Counted from the first letter of the stretch, positions 1 to 6,497 are shown. The stretch: DNA of 9,278 nucleotides from DASVBJ01 sp036375895 (GCA_036375895.1 DASVBJ010000054.1:1-9278), one strand, 5' to 3'. Notes: generated by a model not told the origin, from the letters alone. A program made the numbers and translations.

Positions 1-5
1 CGCCG

Positions 6-1886
6 TCAGGACCGGCGCAGGGTGGGCTTGAGCGTCTCGAGCACCGACGGGTCCTCGATGGTCGAGGGCACCGGCTCGTCCTTGCCGTCGGCGATCGCGC
101 GCAGCGAGCGGCGCAGGATCTTGCCCGACCTCGTCTTGGGCAGTGCCGCCACCACGTCCACGTGCTTGAACGACGCGACCGCACCGATCTCCTGGCGCAC
201 CAGGGCCACCAGCTCGGCGCGCAGCTCGTCGGGGTCGACGTCGACGCCGGCCTTGAGCACGACCAGCCCGTGCGGCAGCTGTCCCTTGAGGTCGTCGTGC
301 ACGCCGATCACGCAGCACTCGGCGACCGCCGGGTGCGTCGCCACCACCGCCTCCATCGCCCCGGTGGACAGGCGGTGCCCCGCCACGTTGATCACGTCGT
401 CGGTGCGGCCCATGACGAACAGGTAGCCGTCCTCGTCGACGTAGCCGCCGTCGCCGGTCAGGTAGTAGCCGTCGAACGCCGAGAGGTACGACGCCACGTA
501 GCGGTCGTCGTCCTCCCAGAGGGTCGTGAGGGTGCCGGGCGGCAGCGGCAGCCGGATGCAGATCGCCCCCTCCGTCCCGGCGGGCACCTCCTGGCCCGAC
601 GGGTCGAGCACCCGGACGTCGAAGCCGGGCACCGGGACCGTGGGCGAGCCGGGCTTGATCGGCATCGGGTCCAGACCACGCAAGTTGGACGCGATGGGCC
701 AGCCCGTCTCCGTCTGCCACCAGTGGTCGATGACCGGCACCCCGAGCCGGTCGGTCGCCCACTGCCAGGTGTCCGGGTCGAGCCGTTCGCCCGCGAGGAA
801 CAGCGTCCGCAGCGAGGACACGTCGTACGCCGTGAGGTGCTCGCCCTTCGGGTCCTCCTTCTTGATGGCCCGGATCGCGGTCGGCGCCGTGAAGAGCGCC
901 TTGACCCGGTGCTCGGAGACCACCCGCCAGAAGGCCCCGGCGTCCGGTGTGCCCACGGGCTTCCCCTCGTAGAGGAGCGTGGTCGCCCCGACGATCAGCG
1001 GGGCGTAGACGATGTAGGAGTGCCCGACGACCCAGCCGACGTCGGACGCGGCCCACCACACGTCGCCCGGGCCGATGTCGTAGATGTGCTCCATGCTCCA
1101 CCGCAGGGCGACGGCGTGACCGCCGTGGTCCCGTACGACGCCCTTCGGCTTGGCGGTCGTGCCGGACGTGTACAGGATGTAGAGCGGGTCGGTCGCCGTC
1201 ACCGGCACGCAGGCCACCGGCTCGGCGCCCGCGACCAGCTCGGCCCAGTCCAGGTCCCGGGGCGCGGTCATAGTGGCCTCGGCCTGGGGGCGCTGCAGCA
1301 CGATGCAGTGCTCCGGCGCGTGCCCGGCCGACGCGAGCGCCTTGTCGAGCAGCGGCTTGTACTCGATGACCCGGCTGCCCTCGATGCCGCAGGAGGCCGA
1401 GACGACGACCTTCGGCCGGGCGTCGTCGATGCGGATGGCGAGCTCGTGCGGGGCGAACCCGCCGAACACCACCGAGTGAACGGCGCCGATGCGGGCGCAC
1501 CCGAGCATCGCCACCACCGCCTCGGGCACCATCGGCAGGTAGATCACGACCCGGTCGCCCTTGTCGACACCGAGCGAGCGCAGCGCACCGGCGAAGCGAG
1601 CCGTGGCGTCGAGCAGCTCGGCGTAGGTGAAGGTGCGCACGGTGCCGGTGACCGGGCTGTCGTAGACCAGGGCAGGACGGTCGCCGTTGCCCTCGTCGAC
1701 GTGGCGGTCGAGCGCGTTCTCACAGGTGTTCAGCTCGCCGTCCGGGTACCACCGGAAGAAGGGGGCGCGGGTGGCGTCGAGCACCGTCTCCGGGCTCCTC
1801 CGCCAGCTCACCTGCCGGGCCGCCTCCCCCCAGAACCGCTCGGGGTCGCGCAGGCTCAGGTCGTACGTCGCTCGGTAGTCGCCCAT
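6..1886 (-). CDS. prpE: Propionyl-CoA synthetase (acetyl-CoA synthetase family, PrpE-like)
   Basis: This cytosolic enzyme should activate propionate (or another short acyl acid) with ATP and CoA, through an acyl-AMP intermediate. Adenylate-forming motifs appear in order, numbered from the longer possible start at 1937: A3 YTSGTTAKPKG (256-266), A5 HWWQTETG (405-412), A7 YLTGDGG (492-498), A8 RTDDVINVAGHRLS (511-524), and A10 PKTRSGKILRR with the catalytic, acetylation-prone Lys606. The segments EGKPVGTPDAGAFW and QTETGWPIA resemble PrpE/ACSS3 more than acetyl-CoA synthetase. I prefer the ATG at 1886 (protein begins MGDYRATYDLS, 626 aa), which matches the usual PrpE beginning and length; the ATG at 1937 adds 17 Gly/Ser/Pro-containing residues. 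Neither start has a good ribosome binding site. The A3 loop has Ala where Gly is usual. It lies 75 bases after the VOC gene and may share its transcript. Acetate as main substrate is the alternative. Confidence 0.9.
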   Translation of the reverse strand: MGDYRATYDLSLRDPERFWGEAARQVSWRRSPETVLDATRAPFFRWYPDGELNTCENALDRHVDEGNGDRPALVYDSPVTGTVRTFTYAELLDATARFAGALRSLGVDKGDRVVIYLPMVPEAVVAMLGCARIGAVHSVVFGGFAPHELAIRIDDARPKVVVSASCGIEGSRVIEYKPLLDKALASAGHAPEHCIVLQRPQAEATMTAPRDLDWAELVAGAEPVACVPVTATDPLYILYTSGTTAKPKGVVRDHGGHAVALRWSMEHIYDIGPGDVWWAASDVGWVVGHSYIVYAPLIVGATTLLYEGKPVGTPDAGAFWRVVSEHRVKALFTAPTAIRAIKKEDPKGEHLTAYDVSSLRTLFLAGERLDPDTWQWATDRLGVPVIDHWWQTETGWPIASNLRGLDPMPIKPGSPTVPVPGFDVRVLDPSGQEVPAGTEGAICIRLPLPPGTLTTLWEDDDRYVASYLSAFDGYYLTGDGGYVDEDGYLFVMGRTDDVINVAGHRLSTGAMEAVVATHPAVAECCVIGVHDDLKGQLPHGLVVLKAGVDVDPDELRAELVALVRQEIGAVASFKHVDVVAALPKTRSGKILRRSLRAIADGKDEPVPSTIEDPSVLETLKPTLRRS

Positions 1887-1961
1887 CGCCGCATGGTCAC
1901 CGCTACCACCGCTCCGGGGCAAGAGCCCGACGGTCATCGGCCCGGACTGCGCGGTGAGCGG

Positions 1962-2351
1962 TCACTGCCCGGCGACGACCTCGACCTCGAAGCCGTCCGC
2001 GTCCTCCAGGTAGGCCGCGTAGTGGTCGGGGCCGCCGGCGTGCGGGTGACGGTCGGCGAACATCAGGGTCCAGCCGTGCGATCCCGCCGCGGCGACCAGG
2101 TCGTCGACGGCCGCGGCGTCGGCGGCGTGCAGGGCGAGATGGTTGAGACCGGGACGCATCCGGTCGTGGGCGGTCCCGGGGCGGAGCGCGGGCGACTGCG
2201 CCAGCACGACGTACGTCTCCCCCTCGCGCCAGCTGCGGCCGTGGTCCCAGGACTGGTACGGCGACCACCCGAGACGCCCGAGCAGCCAGCCCCACCGGCG
2301 GGACGCGCCGTCGAGGTCGGTCACCCAGATCTCGACGTGGTGGAGGCCCAC
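1962..2351 (-). CDS. VOC/glyoxalase-fold protein, 129 aa
   Basis: A small single-domain protein of the vicinal oxygen chelate superfamily (glyoxalase / bleomycin resistance / dioxygenase fold). Two beta-alpha-beta-beta-beta modules are visible. The first begins GLHHVEIWVTDLD, and the second begins LNHLALHAADAAAVDDL near residue 69. Likely metal ligands are His5 (or His4), His71 and Glu124 in the closing strand FEVEVV. YAAYLEDADGFEVEV is a classic VOC ending. The start is GTG, 5 bases after the stop of the DivIVA-repeat gene, so translation is probably coupled. The substrate cannot be told from sequence; the family includes lyases, isomerases, dioxygenases and non-catalytic binding proteins. 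There is no signal peptide, so it should act in the cytoplasm. Confidence 0.88.
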   Translation of the reverse strand: MGLHHVEIWVTDLDGASRRWGWLLGRLGWSPYQSWDHGRSWREGETYVVLAQSPALRPGTAHDRMRPGLNHLALHAADAAAVDDLVAAAGSHGWTLMFADRHPHAGGPDHYAAYLEDADGFEVEVVAGQ

Positions 2352-2356
2352 GCCGG

Positions 2357-2968
2357 TCAGTGGACGGGCGGCAGGAGGCCGGTCGCGTCGGTGTGGTCCG
2401 TGGGCCCGGGCCCGGTCGGCGGCTGCGCCGGCTGCTCCATGAACAGCATCAGCTCGACCACCCGGTCGAGGGTCTCGTCGACGGCGTCCTCGTCGTAGCC
2501 GCCTCGCTGCGGTGGGAAGGACACGCTCCGCACGTCGTCGACGGTGAGGTGCTGGTGACCGGCGAGGGTGTCGGCGACCCGGTCGAGGAACTCGTCGACA
2601 GAGTCCGGGTCGTAGCCGCGGCGCAGGGTGGCGGCCCGCGGGAAGCGCCGCATGTACGGCGCGGTCAGCTCGCCGCGCAGGAACGTCGTCTCGCTCTCCG
2701 GATCGACCCTGCCGCGGCGGCCGCCCGTCGCGCGGGCGGCAGCCATCGCCCGCTGCTCGAGCTCGTCCAGGGCGGCGTCGACCGCCGCCGTCGCGTAACC
2801 ACCCAGGACCAGCTCGAACCCGGTGCGGCGGATCTCGCCGGCCGACACCGGGGGCAGCACGCCCGACAAGGACACCTCGACGCGATGGACGAACGCGTCC
2901 ACCTGGTGCCGGTGGTAGCCCCGGTGCAGCCGGCCCACCCGCGGGAACCGGTCGGCGCGGTGGCTCAC
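2357..2968 (-). CDS. DivIVA-motif (DivI1A-like) tandem repeat protein, 203 aa
   Basis: A protein of uncertain role made largely of short DivIVA-type motifs. Four copies of the core G-Y-x4-V-D-x2-(L/V)-x2-(L/V) are visible, at about residues 8-31 (RGYHRHQVDAFVHRV), 47-71 (GGYATAAVDAALDEL), 109-136 (RGYDPDSVDEFLDRV) and 147-174 (GGYDEDAVDETLDRV). In DivIVA/Wag31 this motif lies in the N-terminal membrane-curvature-binding region and is followed by a long coiled coil; no such coiled coil is seen here. The C-terminal ~25 residues are Pro/Gly/Thr-rich and look disordered. The GTG start at 2968 overlaps the rlmN stop in a GTGA junction, which I prefer to the in-frame upstream ATG at 3103 buried in rlmN; the extra 45 residues there are Arg/Pro-rich shadow sequence. 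It could bind membrane or divisome/polar-growth proteins, but this is inference from the motif only. Confidence 0.85.
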   Translation of the reverse strand: MSHRADRFPRVGRLHRGYHRHQVDAFVHRVEVSLSGVLPPVSAGEIRRTGFELVLGGYATAAVDAALDELEQRAMAAARATGGRRGRVDPESETTFLRGELTAPYMRRFPRAATLRRGYDPDSVDEFLDRVADTLAGHQHLTVDDVRSVSFPPQRGGYDEDAVDETLDRVVELMLFMEQPAQPPTGPGPTDHTDATGLLPPVH

Positions 2969-4068
2969 GGGGTCACCGCCGCGAGCTGGCCGCAGGCGCC
3001 GTCGATCTCCCGGCCACGGGTGTCGCGGACCGTCACCGCGATGCCGTGTGCCTCGAGCCGGCGGACGAACTCCCGCTCGTCGCGAGGCCGGGAGGCGGTC
3101 CACCGCGAGCCCGGCGTCGGGTTCAGGGGGATGAGGTTCACGTGGACGAGGCGCCCCTTCAGCAGCCGGCCCAGCAGGTCAGCCCGCCAGGCCTGGTCGT
3201 TGATGTCGCGGATCAGTGCGTACTCGATGGATACCCGACGGCGGGTGCGGTCGGCATGACGCCACGCCGCGTCCAGGACCTCCGCGACCGGCCAACGGGT
3301 GTTGACGGGCACGAGGGTGTCACGCAGCTCGTCGTCCGGTGCGTGCAGCGACACGGCGAGCGTGACGCCGAGACCCTCGTCGGTGAGCCGGTCGATCGCC
3401 GGCACCAGCCCCACGGTGGACACGGTGATGTTGCGCTGCGACATGCCGAGGCCGTCCGGGGCCGGGTCGGTCAGCCGGCGGACGGCGCCGAGGACGGCCT
3501 TGTAGTTGGCGAGCGGCTCGCCCATCCCCATGAAGACCACGTTGGAGACCCGGCCGGGGCCGCCGGCCACCTCGCCGCGCCGCAGCATGCGGGCGCCGGC
3601 GACGACCTGCTCGACGATCTCGCCGGTGGACATGTTGCGGGTCAGTCCGGCCTGGCCGGTCGCGCAGAACGGGCAGTTCATGCCGCAGCCGGCCTGCGAG
3701 GAGACGCACACCGTGACACGGTCGGGGTAGCGCATCAGCACGCTCTCGACGGTCGCGCCGTCGAAGAGCCGCCAGACGGTCTTGCGCGTGGCGCCGCCGT
3801 CGCAGTCGAGGTGGCGCACCGGCGTGAGCAGCGTGGGCAGCAGCTCGCCGGCCAGCGCGGACCGCGCGGCCTTGGGCACGTCGGTCATCTGCTCGGGGTC
3901 GTCGACCAGGTGGGAGAAGTAGTGCGTCGAGAGCTGGTTCGCCCGGAAGGCCTGCTGGCCGAGCGCGGTGACGGCGGCCCGGCGGTCACCGGGGGCGAGG
4001 TCGGCGAGGTGGCGCGGCGGCTTGGCGCGGCGCGGGGCGGCGAAGGTGAGCTCTCCGGGGACAGGCAT
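2965..4068 (-). CDS. rlmN: Dual-specificity 23S rRNA A2503 / tRNA A37 methyltransferase RlmN (radical SAM)
   Basis: RlmN makes C2-methyladenosine at 23S rRNA position 2503 and, in studied members, at A37 of some tRNAs, using two SAM molecules and a [4Fe-4S] cluster. The 367-aa length is normal. The cluster-binding motif CGMNCPFC places cysteines at 128, 132 and 135; GMGEP at 181-185 is the SAM-contacting GEP motif; and Cys359 in DGACGQL corresponds to the methyl-carrying cysteine near the C terminus. The middle part (SVGLVPAIDRL-like, SLHAPDDELRDTLVPVN, NLIPLNPTPG) matches the family throughout. The ATG at 4068 gives the usual actinobacterial beginning MPVPGELTF. It lies 22 bases after cdsA with no clear ribosome binding site, but a stem-loop spans the junction. 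A Cfr-type C8 methyltransferase is unlikely given the housekeeping position and full RlmN character. Confidence 0.97.
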   Translation of the reverse strand: MPVPGELTFAAPRRAKPPRHLADLAPGDRRAAVTALGQQAFRANQLSTHYFSHLVDDPEQMTDVPKAARSALAGELLPTLLTPVRHLDCDGGATRKTVWRLFDGATVESVLMRYPDRVTVCVSSQAGCGMNCPFCATGQAGLTRNMSTGEIVEQVVAGARMLRRGEVAGGPGRVSNVVFMGMGEPLANYKAVLGAVRRLTDPAPDGLGMSQRNITVSTVGLVPAIDRLTDEGLGVTLAVSLHAPDDELRDTLVPVNTRWPVAEVLDAAWRHADRTRRRVSIEYALIRDINDQAWRADLLGRLLKGRLVHVNLIPLNPTPGSRWTASRPRDEREFVRRLEAHGIAVTVRDTRGREIDGACGQLAAVTP

Positions 4069-4069
4069 G

Positions 4070-4100
4070 GCCCGCCCATTGTCTCAGGTCTCAGGCGGGC
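4070..4100 (-). promoter_or_regulatory. Stem-loop spanning the cdsA stop and the rlmN start
   Basis: The arms 4094-4100 and 4070-4076 are perfect 7-bp reverse complements (GCCCGCC / GGCGGGC in the mRNA). The 17-nt loop contains the cdsA TGA. The right arm ends one base before the rlmN ATG. Ribosomes finishing cdsA would melt the left arm, so a coupling role is plausible; this is inference from position. In such GC-rich DNA a 7-bp stem can also arise by chance. Confidence 0.4.
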
Positions 4101-4984
4101 ACGAGCCACGCGAGCAGAAGGAAGGCGACCGGCGCGGCCGGCAGCAGGGAGTCGAGGCGGTCCATGATGCCGCCGTGCCCCGGGAGCAGCTGCCCCATGT
4201 CCTTGATGTCCAGGTCGCGTTTGATCATCGACTCGCCCAGGTCGCCGAGGGTCGCCGCGAGCATGAGGGCGACCCCGACCGCGACGCCCTCGGCCCGCGA
4301 GCCGTCGAGCAGCCACGGCACGACGACGGCGCCGCCGACCGCGGAGAACACGATCGACCCGACGAACCCCTCCCAGGACTTCTTCGGGCTGACCCGGGGG
4401 GCCATCGGGTGGCGCCCGAGCAGCACGCCGGCGACGTAGCCGCCCACGTCGGACAGCACCGTCACGAGGATGAACACCACGACGCGGTCCGGGCCGTCGT
4501 CCGGCCGCAGCAAGAGCACCGCGAAGCCGGCCAGGAACGGGACGTAGACGGCCGCGAACATGCCCGCGGTGACGTCCCGGACGTAGCCGTCACGCCCCTC
4601 CGGCAGCCGCCAGGCGAGCACACCCAGCACGGTGATGGCCAGGGCGACGAGCAGCGGCTCGGGGCCCCCGGTGTACGCCGCCACGAGCATGGCGACGGCG
4701 CCGATGACGACCGGGACGACCGGGACCCGGATGCGGGCCGCGCCGAGGGCGTTGGCCAGCTCCCAGAGGCCCAGGACGATGGCGATGGCGACGACGCCGA
4801 CGAACGCGACCTTCCACGTGTAGAGCGTGAGCAGGATCACCGCGCCGAGCGACACACCGACGCCGAAGGCCGCCTTCAGGTTGCGGCCGGCCCGCCCACG
4901 GCGCTCGGGCGGCGGCACCGGAACCATCGGGACCGGCTCCATCGGCGAGCCGGGTTGCTCCTCGGCGTGGTGGTCGGCGGTCAT
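4091..4984 (-). CDS. cdsA: Phosphatidate cytidylyltransferase (CDP-diacylglycerol synthase)
   Basis: This membrane enzyme converts phosphatidic acid and CTP to CDP-diacylglycerol, the precursor of phosphatidylglycerol, cardiolipin and phosphatidylinositol. The family signature is complete at residues 252-278: SMIKRDLDIKDMGQ, then LLPGHGGIMDRLDS, with the metal-binding acidic residues in K-D and D-R-x-D. SPKKSWEG at 199-206 and the preceding Asp179 (LSDVGGYVAG) are further hallmarks. Several hydrophobic segments run from about residue 42 to the C terminus. The first ~38 residues are a polar, Pro-rich cytosolic tail common in actinobacterial CdsA. The ATG at 4984 has a good ribosome binding site, GAGGAC (4992-4997), which overlaps the frr stop codon, so translation probably follows frr closely. 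The length, 297 aa, is normal. Confidence 0.97.
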   Translation of the reverse strand: MTADHHAEEQPGSPMEPVPMVPVPPPERRGRAGRNLKAAFGVGVSLGAVILLTLYTWKVAFVGVVAIAIVLGLWELANALGAARIRVPVVPVVIGAVAMLVAAYTGGPEPLLVALAITVLGVLAWRLPEGRDGYVRDVTAGMFAAVYVPFLAGFAVLLLRPDDGPDRVVVFILVTVLSDVGGYVAGVLLGRHPMAPRVSPKKSWEGFVGSIVFSAVGGAVVVPWLLDGSRAEGVAVGVALMLAATLGDLGESMIKRDLDIKDMGQLLPGHGGIMDRLDSLLPAAPVAFLLLAWLVPA

Positions 4985-4991
4985 GGCGACG

Positions 4992-4997
4992 GTCCTC
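4992..4997 (-). promoter_or_regulatory. Ribosome binding site of cdsA, overlapping the frr stop
   Basis: In the mRNA the frr terminator TGA runs into GAGGAC (TGAGGAC), 7 nt before the cdsA ATG at 4984. The overlap of stop codon and Shine-Dalgarno sequence supports both the start choice and coupling of frr and cdsA translation. Confidence 0.75.
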
Positions 4998-5553
4998 AGA
5001 CCTCGAGGAGCTCGGCTTCCTTGTGCTTGAGCAGCTCGTCGATCTTCGCGACGTACTTGTGGGTCTCGTCGTCGAGGTGCTTCTCGGCACGGCGTACCTC
5101 GTCCTCGCCCGCCTCGCCGTCCTTGGCGAGCCGATCGAGGCTGTCCTTGGCGTGCCGGCGGATGTTGCGCACCGCGACCCGGCCCTCCTCGGCCTTCTGC
5201 CGGGCGACCTTGATGAACTCCTTGCGGCGTTCCTCGGTCAGCTGCGGGAACACCACGCGGATGACGTGGCCGTCGTTGGTGGGGTTGACGCCGAGGTCCG
5301 AGTCGCGGATGGCCTTCTCCACCGCGGCCATGGCGCTCTTGTCGTACGGCGTGAGCGTCAGCATGTGCGCGTCCGCGACGTGGAAGGACGCGAGCTGGTT
5401 GACCGGGGTGAGGGCGCCGTAGTAGTCGACCATGATCTTCGAGAACATCGACGGGTTGGCGCGGCCGGTGCGGATGGTGCCGAAGTCCTCCTTGGCGACG
5501 GAGACAGCCTTCTCCATCTTCTCCTCGGCCTCGAGAAGGGTCTCGTCGATCAC
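4996..5553 (-). CDS. frr: Ribosome recycling factor (RRF)
   Basis: RRF acts with EF-G to split the post-termination ribosome so that its subunits can be reused. The 185-aa length is exactly that of the family. The beginning (EEKMEKAVSVAKEDFGTIRTGRA split by helix I) and the long three-helix bundle are evident; DLGVNPTNDGHVIRV (86-100), PQLTEERRKEF (103-113), VRNIRRHAKD with the functionally important Arg132 (128-137), GEAGEDE and the C-terminal HKYVAKIDELLKHKEAELLEV segment are all conserved. The two-domain pattern, with a small beta domain at about residues 31-103, is intact. The start is GTG at 5553, supported by a near-ideal GGAGGA six bases upstream. It follows pyrH after 54 bases and precedes cdsA. 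Confidence 0.98.
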   Translation of the reverse strand: MIDETLLEAEEKMEKAVSVAKEDFGTIRTGRANPSMFSKIMVDYYGALTPVNQLASFHVADAHMLTLTPYDKSAMAAVEKAIRDSDLGVNPTNDGHVIRVVFPQLTEERRKEFIKVARQKAEEGRVAVRNIRRHAKDSLDRLAKDGEAGEDEVRRAEKHLDDETHKYVAKIDELLKHKEAELLEV

Positions 5554-5559
5554 GGTCGG

Positions 5560-5565
5560 TCCTCC
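5560..5565 (-). promoter_or_regulatory. Ribosome binding site that fixes the frr GTG start
   Basis: GGAGGA lies 6 nt before GTG 5553 on the minus strand. It is among the strongest Shine-Dalgarno matches in the window and supports GTG as the true start of frr. Confidence 0.8.
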
Positions 5566-5607
5566 GTCACGTGTGGGGGTCGGCTTGCGCTGCGCGGCGA
5601 CGCGGCG

Positions 5608-6396
5608 TCAGCCGTCGGTCGAGACGATCGTGCCGATCTTCTCACCCCGCACTGCGCGCGCGATGTTTCCCTCCTCCAGGAGGTTGAAGACGATGATCGG
5701 CAGCTTGTTGTCCATGCAGAGGCTGAACGCCGTGGCGTCGGCGACCTTGAGCTCGCGGCGCAGCACCTCGGAGTAGGAGATCGAGTCGAACTTCTGGGCG
5801 TCCGGGTTGGTCTTGGGATCCGAGTCGTAGACCCCGTCCACCCCCTTGGCCATCAGGACCACCTCGGCCCCGATCTCGAGTGCCCGCTGGGCGGCCGTCG
5901 TGTCGGTGGAGAAGTAGGGCATCCCGGCACCTGCGCCGAAGATGACGACCCGGCCCTTCTCCAGGTGACGGATCGCCCGGCGCGGGATGTACGGCTCGGC
6001 GATCTGGCCCATGGTGATGGCTGTCTGCACCCGCGTCTCGATGCCCTGGTGCTCGAGCGCGTCCTGCAGGGCCAGGCAGTTCATGACCGTGCCGAGCATG
6101 CCCATGTAGTCGGCCCGGGCCCGGTCCATGCCGCGCTCCTGCAGCTGGGCGCCGCGGAAGAAGTTGCCGCCGCCGATGACCACGGCGACCTCGACGCCGC
6201 TGCGGACGACCTCGGCGACCTGCCGCGCGATGGCCGTGACCACGTCGGGGTCGACGCCGAGCCTGCCGCCGCCGAACATCTCGCCGCCGAGCTTGAGCAG
6301 CACACGGCTGTAGCGACGGCCGCCCTCGGTGGCCGACTCCTCGTCGTACGACGAGAAGGCCCCGATCGCCTCGGTCCCCTCGCTGGTTCCCTCCAC
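5608..6396 (-). CDS. pyrH: UMP kinase (uridylate kinase)
   Basis: PyrH phosphorylates UMP to UDP with ATP, the committed step to UTP and CTP; bacterial enzymes are hexameric, usually activated by GTP and inhibited by UTP. From GTG 6396 the protein has 262 aa. The amino-acid-kinase fold is clear: LLKLGGEMF (near 33-41), IGGGNFFRG (74-82), DYMGMLGTVMN (96-106), GAGAGMPYFSTDTTAA (154-169), MAKGVDGVYDSDP (182-194) and ADATAFSLCMDN (219-230). The core starts only at about residue 29, after an acidic Glu/Ser/Thr-rich extension like those of other actinobacterial PyrH proteins. I chose 6396 because GAGGAGG stands 8 bases before it. An in-frame GTG at 6429 would give 273 aa and overlaps the stop of a tiny upstream frame, but its ribosome binding site is weaker. 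Confidence 0.96.
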   Translation of the reverse strand: MEGTSEGTEAIGAFSSYDEESATEGGRRYSRVLLKLGGEMFGGGRLGVDPDVVTAIARQVAEVVRSGVEVAVVIGGGNFFRGAQLQERGMDRARADYMGMLGTVMNCLALQDALEHQGIETRVQTAITMGQIAEPYIPRRAIRHLEKGRVVIFGAGAGMPYFSTDTTAAQRALEIGAEVVLMAKGVDGVYDSDPKTNPDAQKFDSISYSEVLRRELKVADATAFSLCMDNKLPIIVFNLLEEGNIARAVRGEKIGTIVSTDG

Positions 6397-6404
6397 GATC
6401 GCGG

Positions 6405-6411
6405 CCTCCTC
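6405..6411 (-). promoter_or_regulatory. Ribosome binding site selecting the inner GTG start of pyrH
   Basis: GAGGAGG with 8-nt spacing to GTG 6396 is a near-perfect anti-16S match. If the upstream GTG at 6429 were used, this site would be inside the coding region (its Ser-Glu-Glu-Ala codons), so both starts may be used to different degrees. Confidence 0.65.
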
Positions 6412-6425
6412 GCTCGTCGTACGCC

Positions 6426-6479
6426 TCACTCGCCCTGCTGGTCCTGCTGGTCCTGCTGGTCCTGCTGGCAGTCTGCCAT
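6426..6479 (-). CDS. Possible 17-codon Gln/Asp-rich leader frame upstream of pyrH
   Basis: An ATG at 6479 opens a 17-codon frame reading MADCQQDQQDQQDQQGE. Its TGA overlaps the outer pyrH GTG (6429) in a GTGA junction, as in translationally coupled genes. Eight of the 17 residues are Gln, all CAG, and four are Asp, all GAC; the pattern comes from a 9-bp tandem repeat. Upstream, GGCGG lies only 3 nt before the ATG, so the ribosome binding site is poor. It starts 18 nt after the tsf stop. The frame may be a leader peptide or a chance product of the repeat; no family is recognised. Confidence 0.25.
   Translation of the reverse strand: MADCQQDQQDQQDQQGE
6434..6469. repeat. 9-bp tandem repeat, four copies, in the tsf-pyrH spacer
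   Basis: The plus-strand unit CCTGCTGGT occurs at 6434-6442, 6443-6451 and 6452-6460, with a fourth copy at 6461-6469 that ends in C instead of T. On the transcribed strand the unit is ACCAGCAGG, which brings a purine-rich AGCAGGA element at each repeat. Such a perfect short array can gain or lose units by slippage, and each unit is a multiple of three bases. Confidence 0.95.
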
Positions 6480-6497
6480 CAGCCGCCGGCCGGTGGA

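Noticed and set aside
1895..1965. Imperfect repeats of AGCGGTgA/cA type between the VOC gene and prpE, considered as an operator
   Set aside because: Short and mismatched; the GC-rich context makes such similarity expected.
162..2498. 778-codon open frame on the plus strand opposite prpE and the VOC gene
   Set aside because: Its translation is Arg/Val/Gly/His-rich low-complexity sequence typical of antisense frames in high-GC DNA; the minus strand has complete, recognisable proteins here.
2969..3103. 45-residue extension of the DivIVA-repeat protein inside rlmN
   Set aside because: Arg/Pro-rich out-of-frame reading of rlmN; GTG 2968 in the GTGA overlap is the natural start.
3968..5422. 484-codon plus-strand frame opposite rlmN, cdsA and frr
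   Set aside because: Shadow of three certain genes; Arg/Asp/His-rich composition without any recognisable domain.
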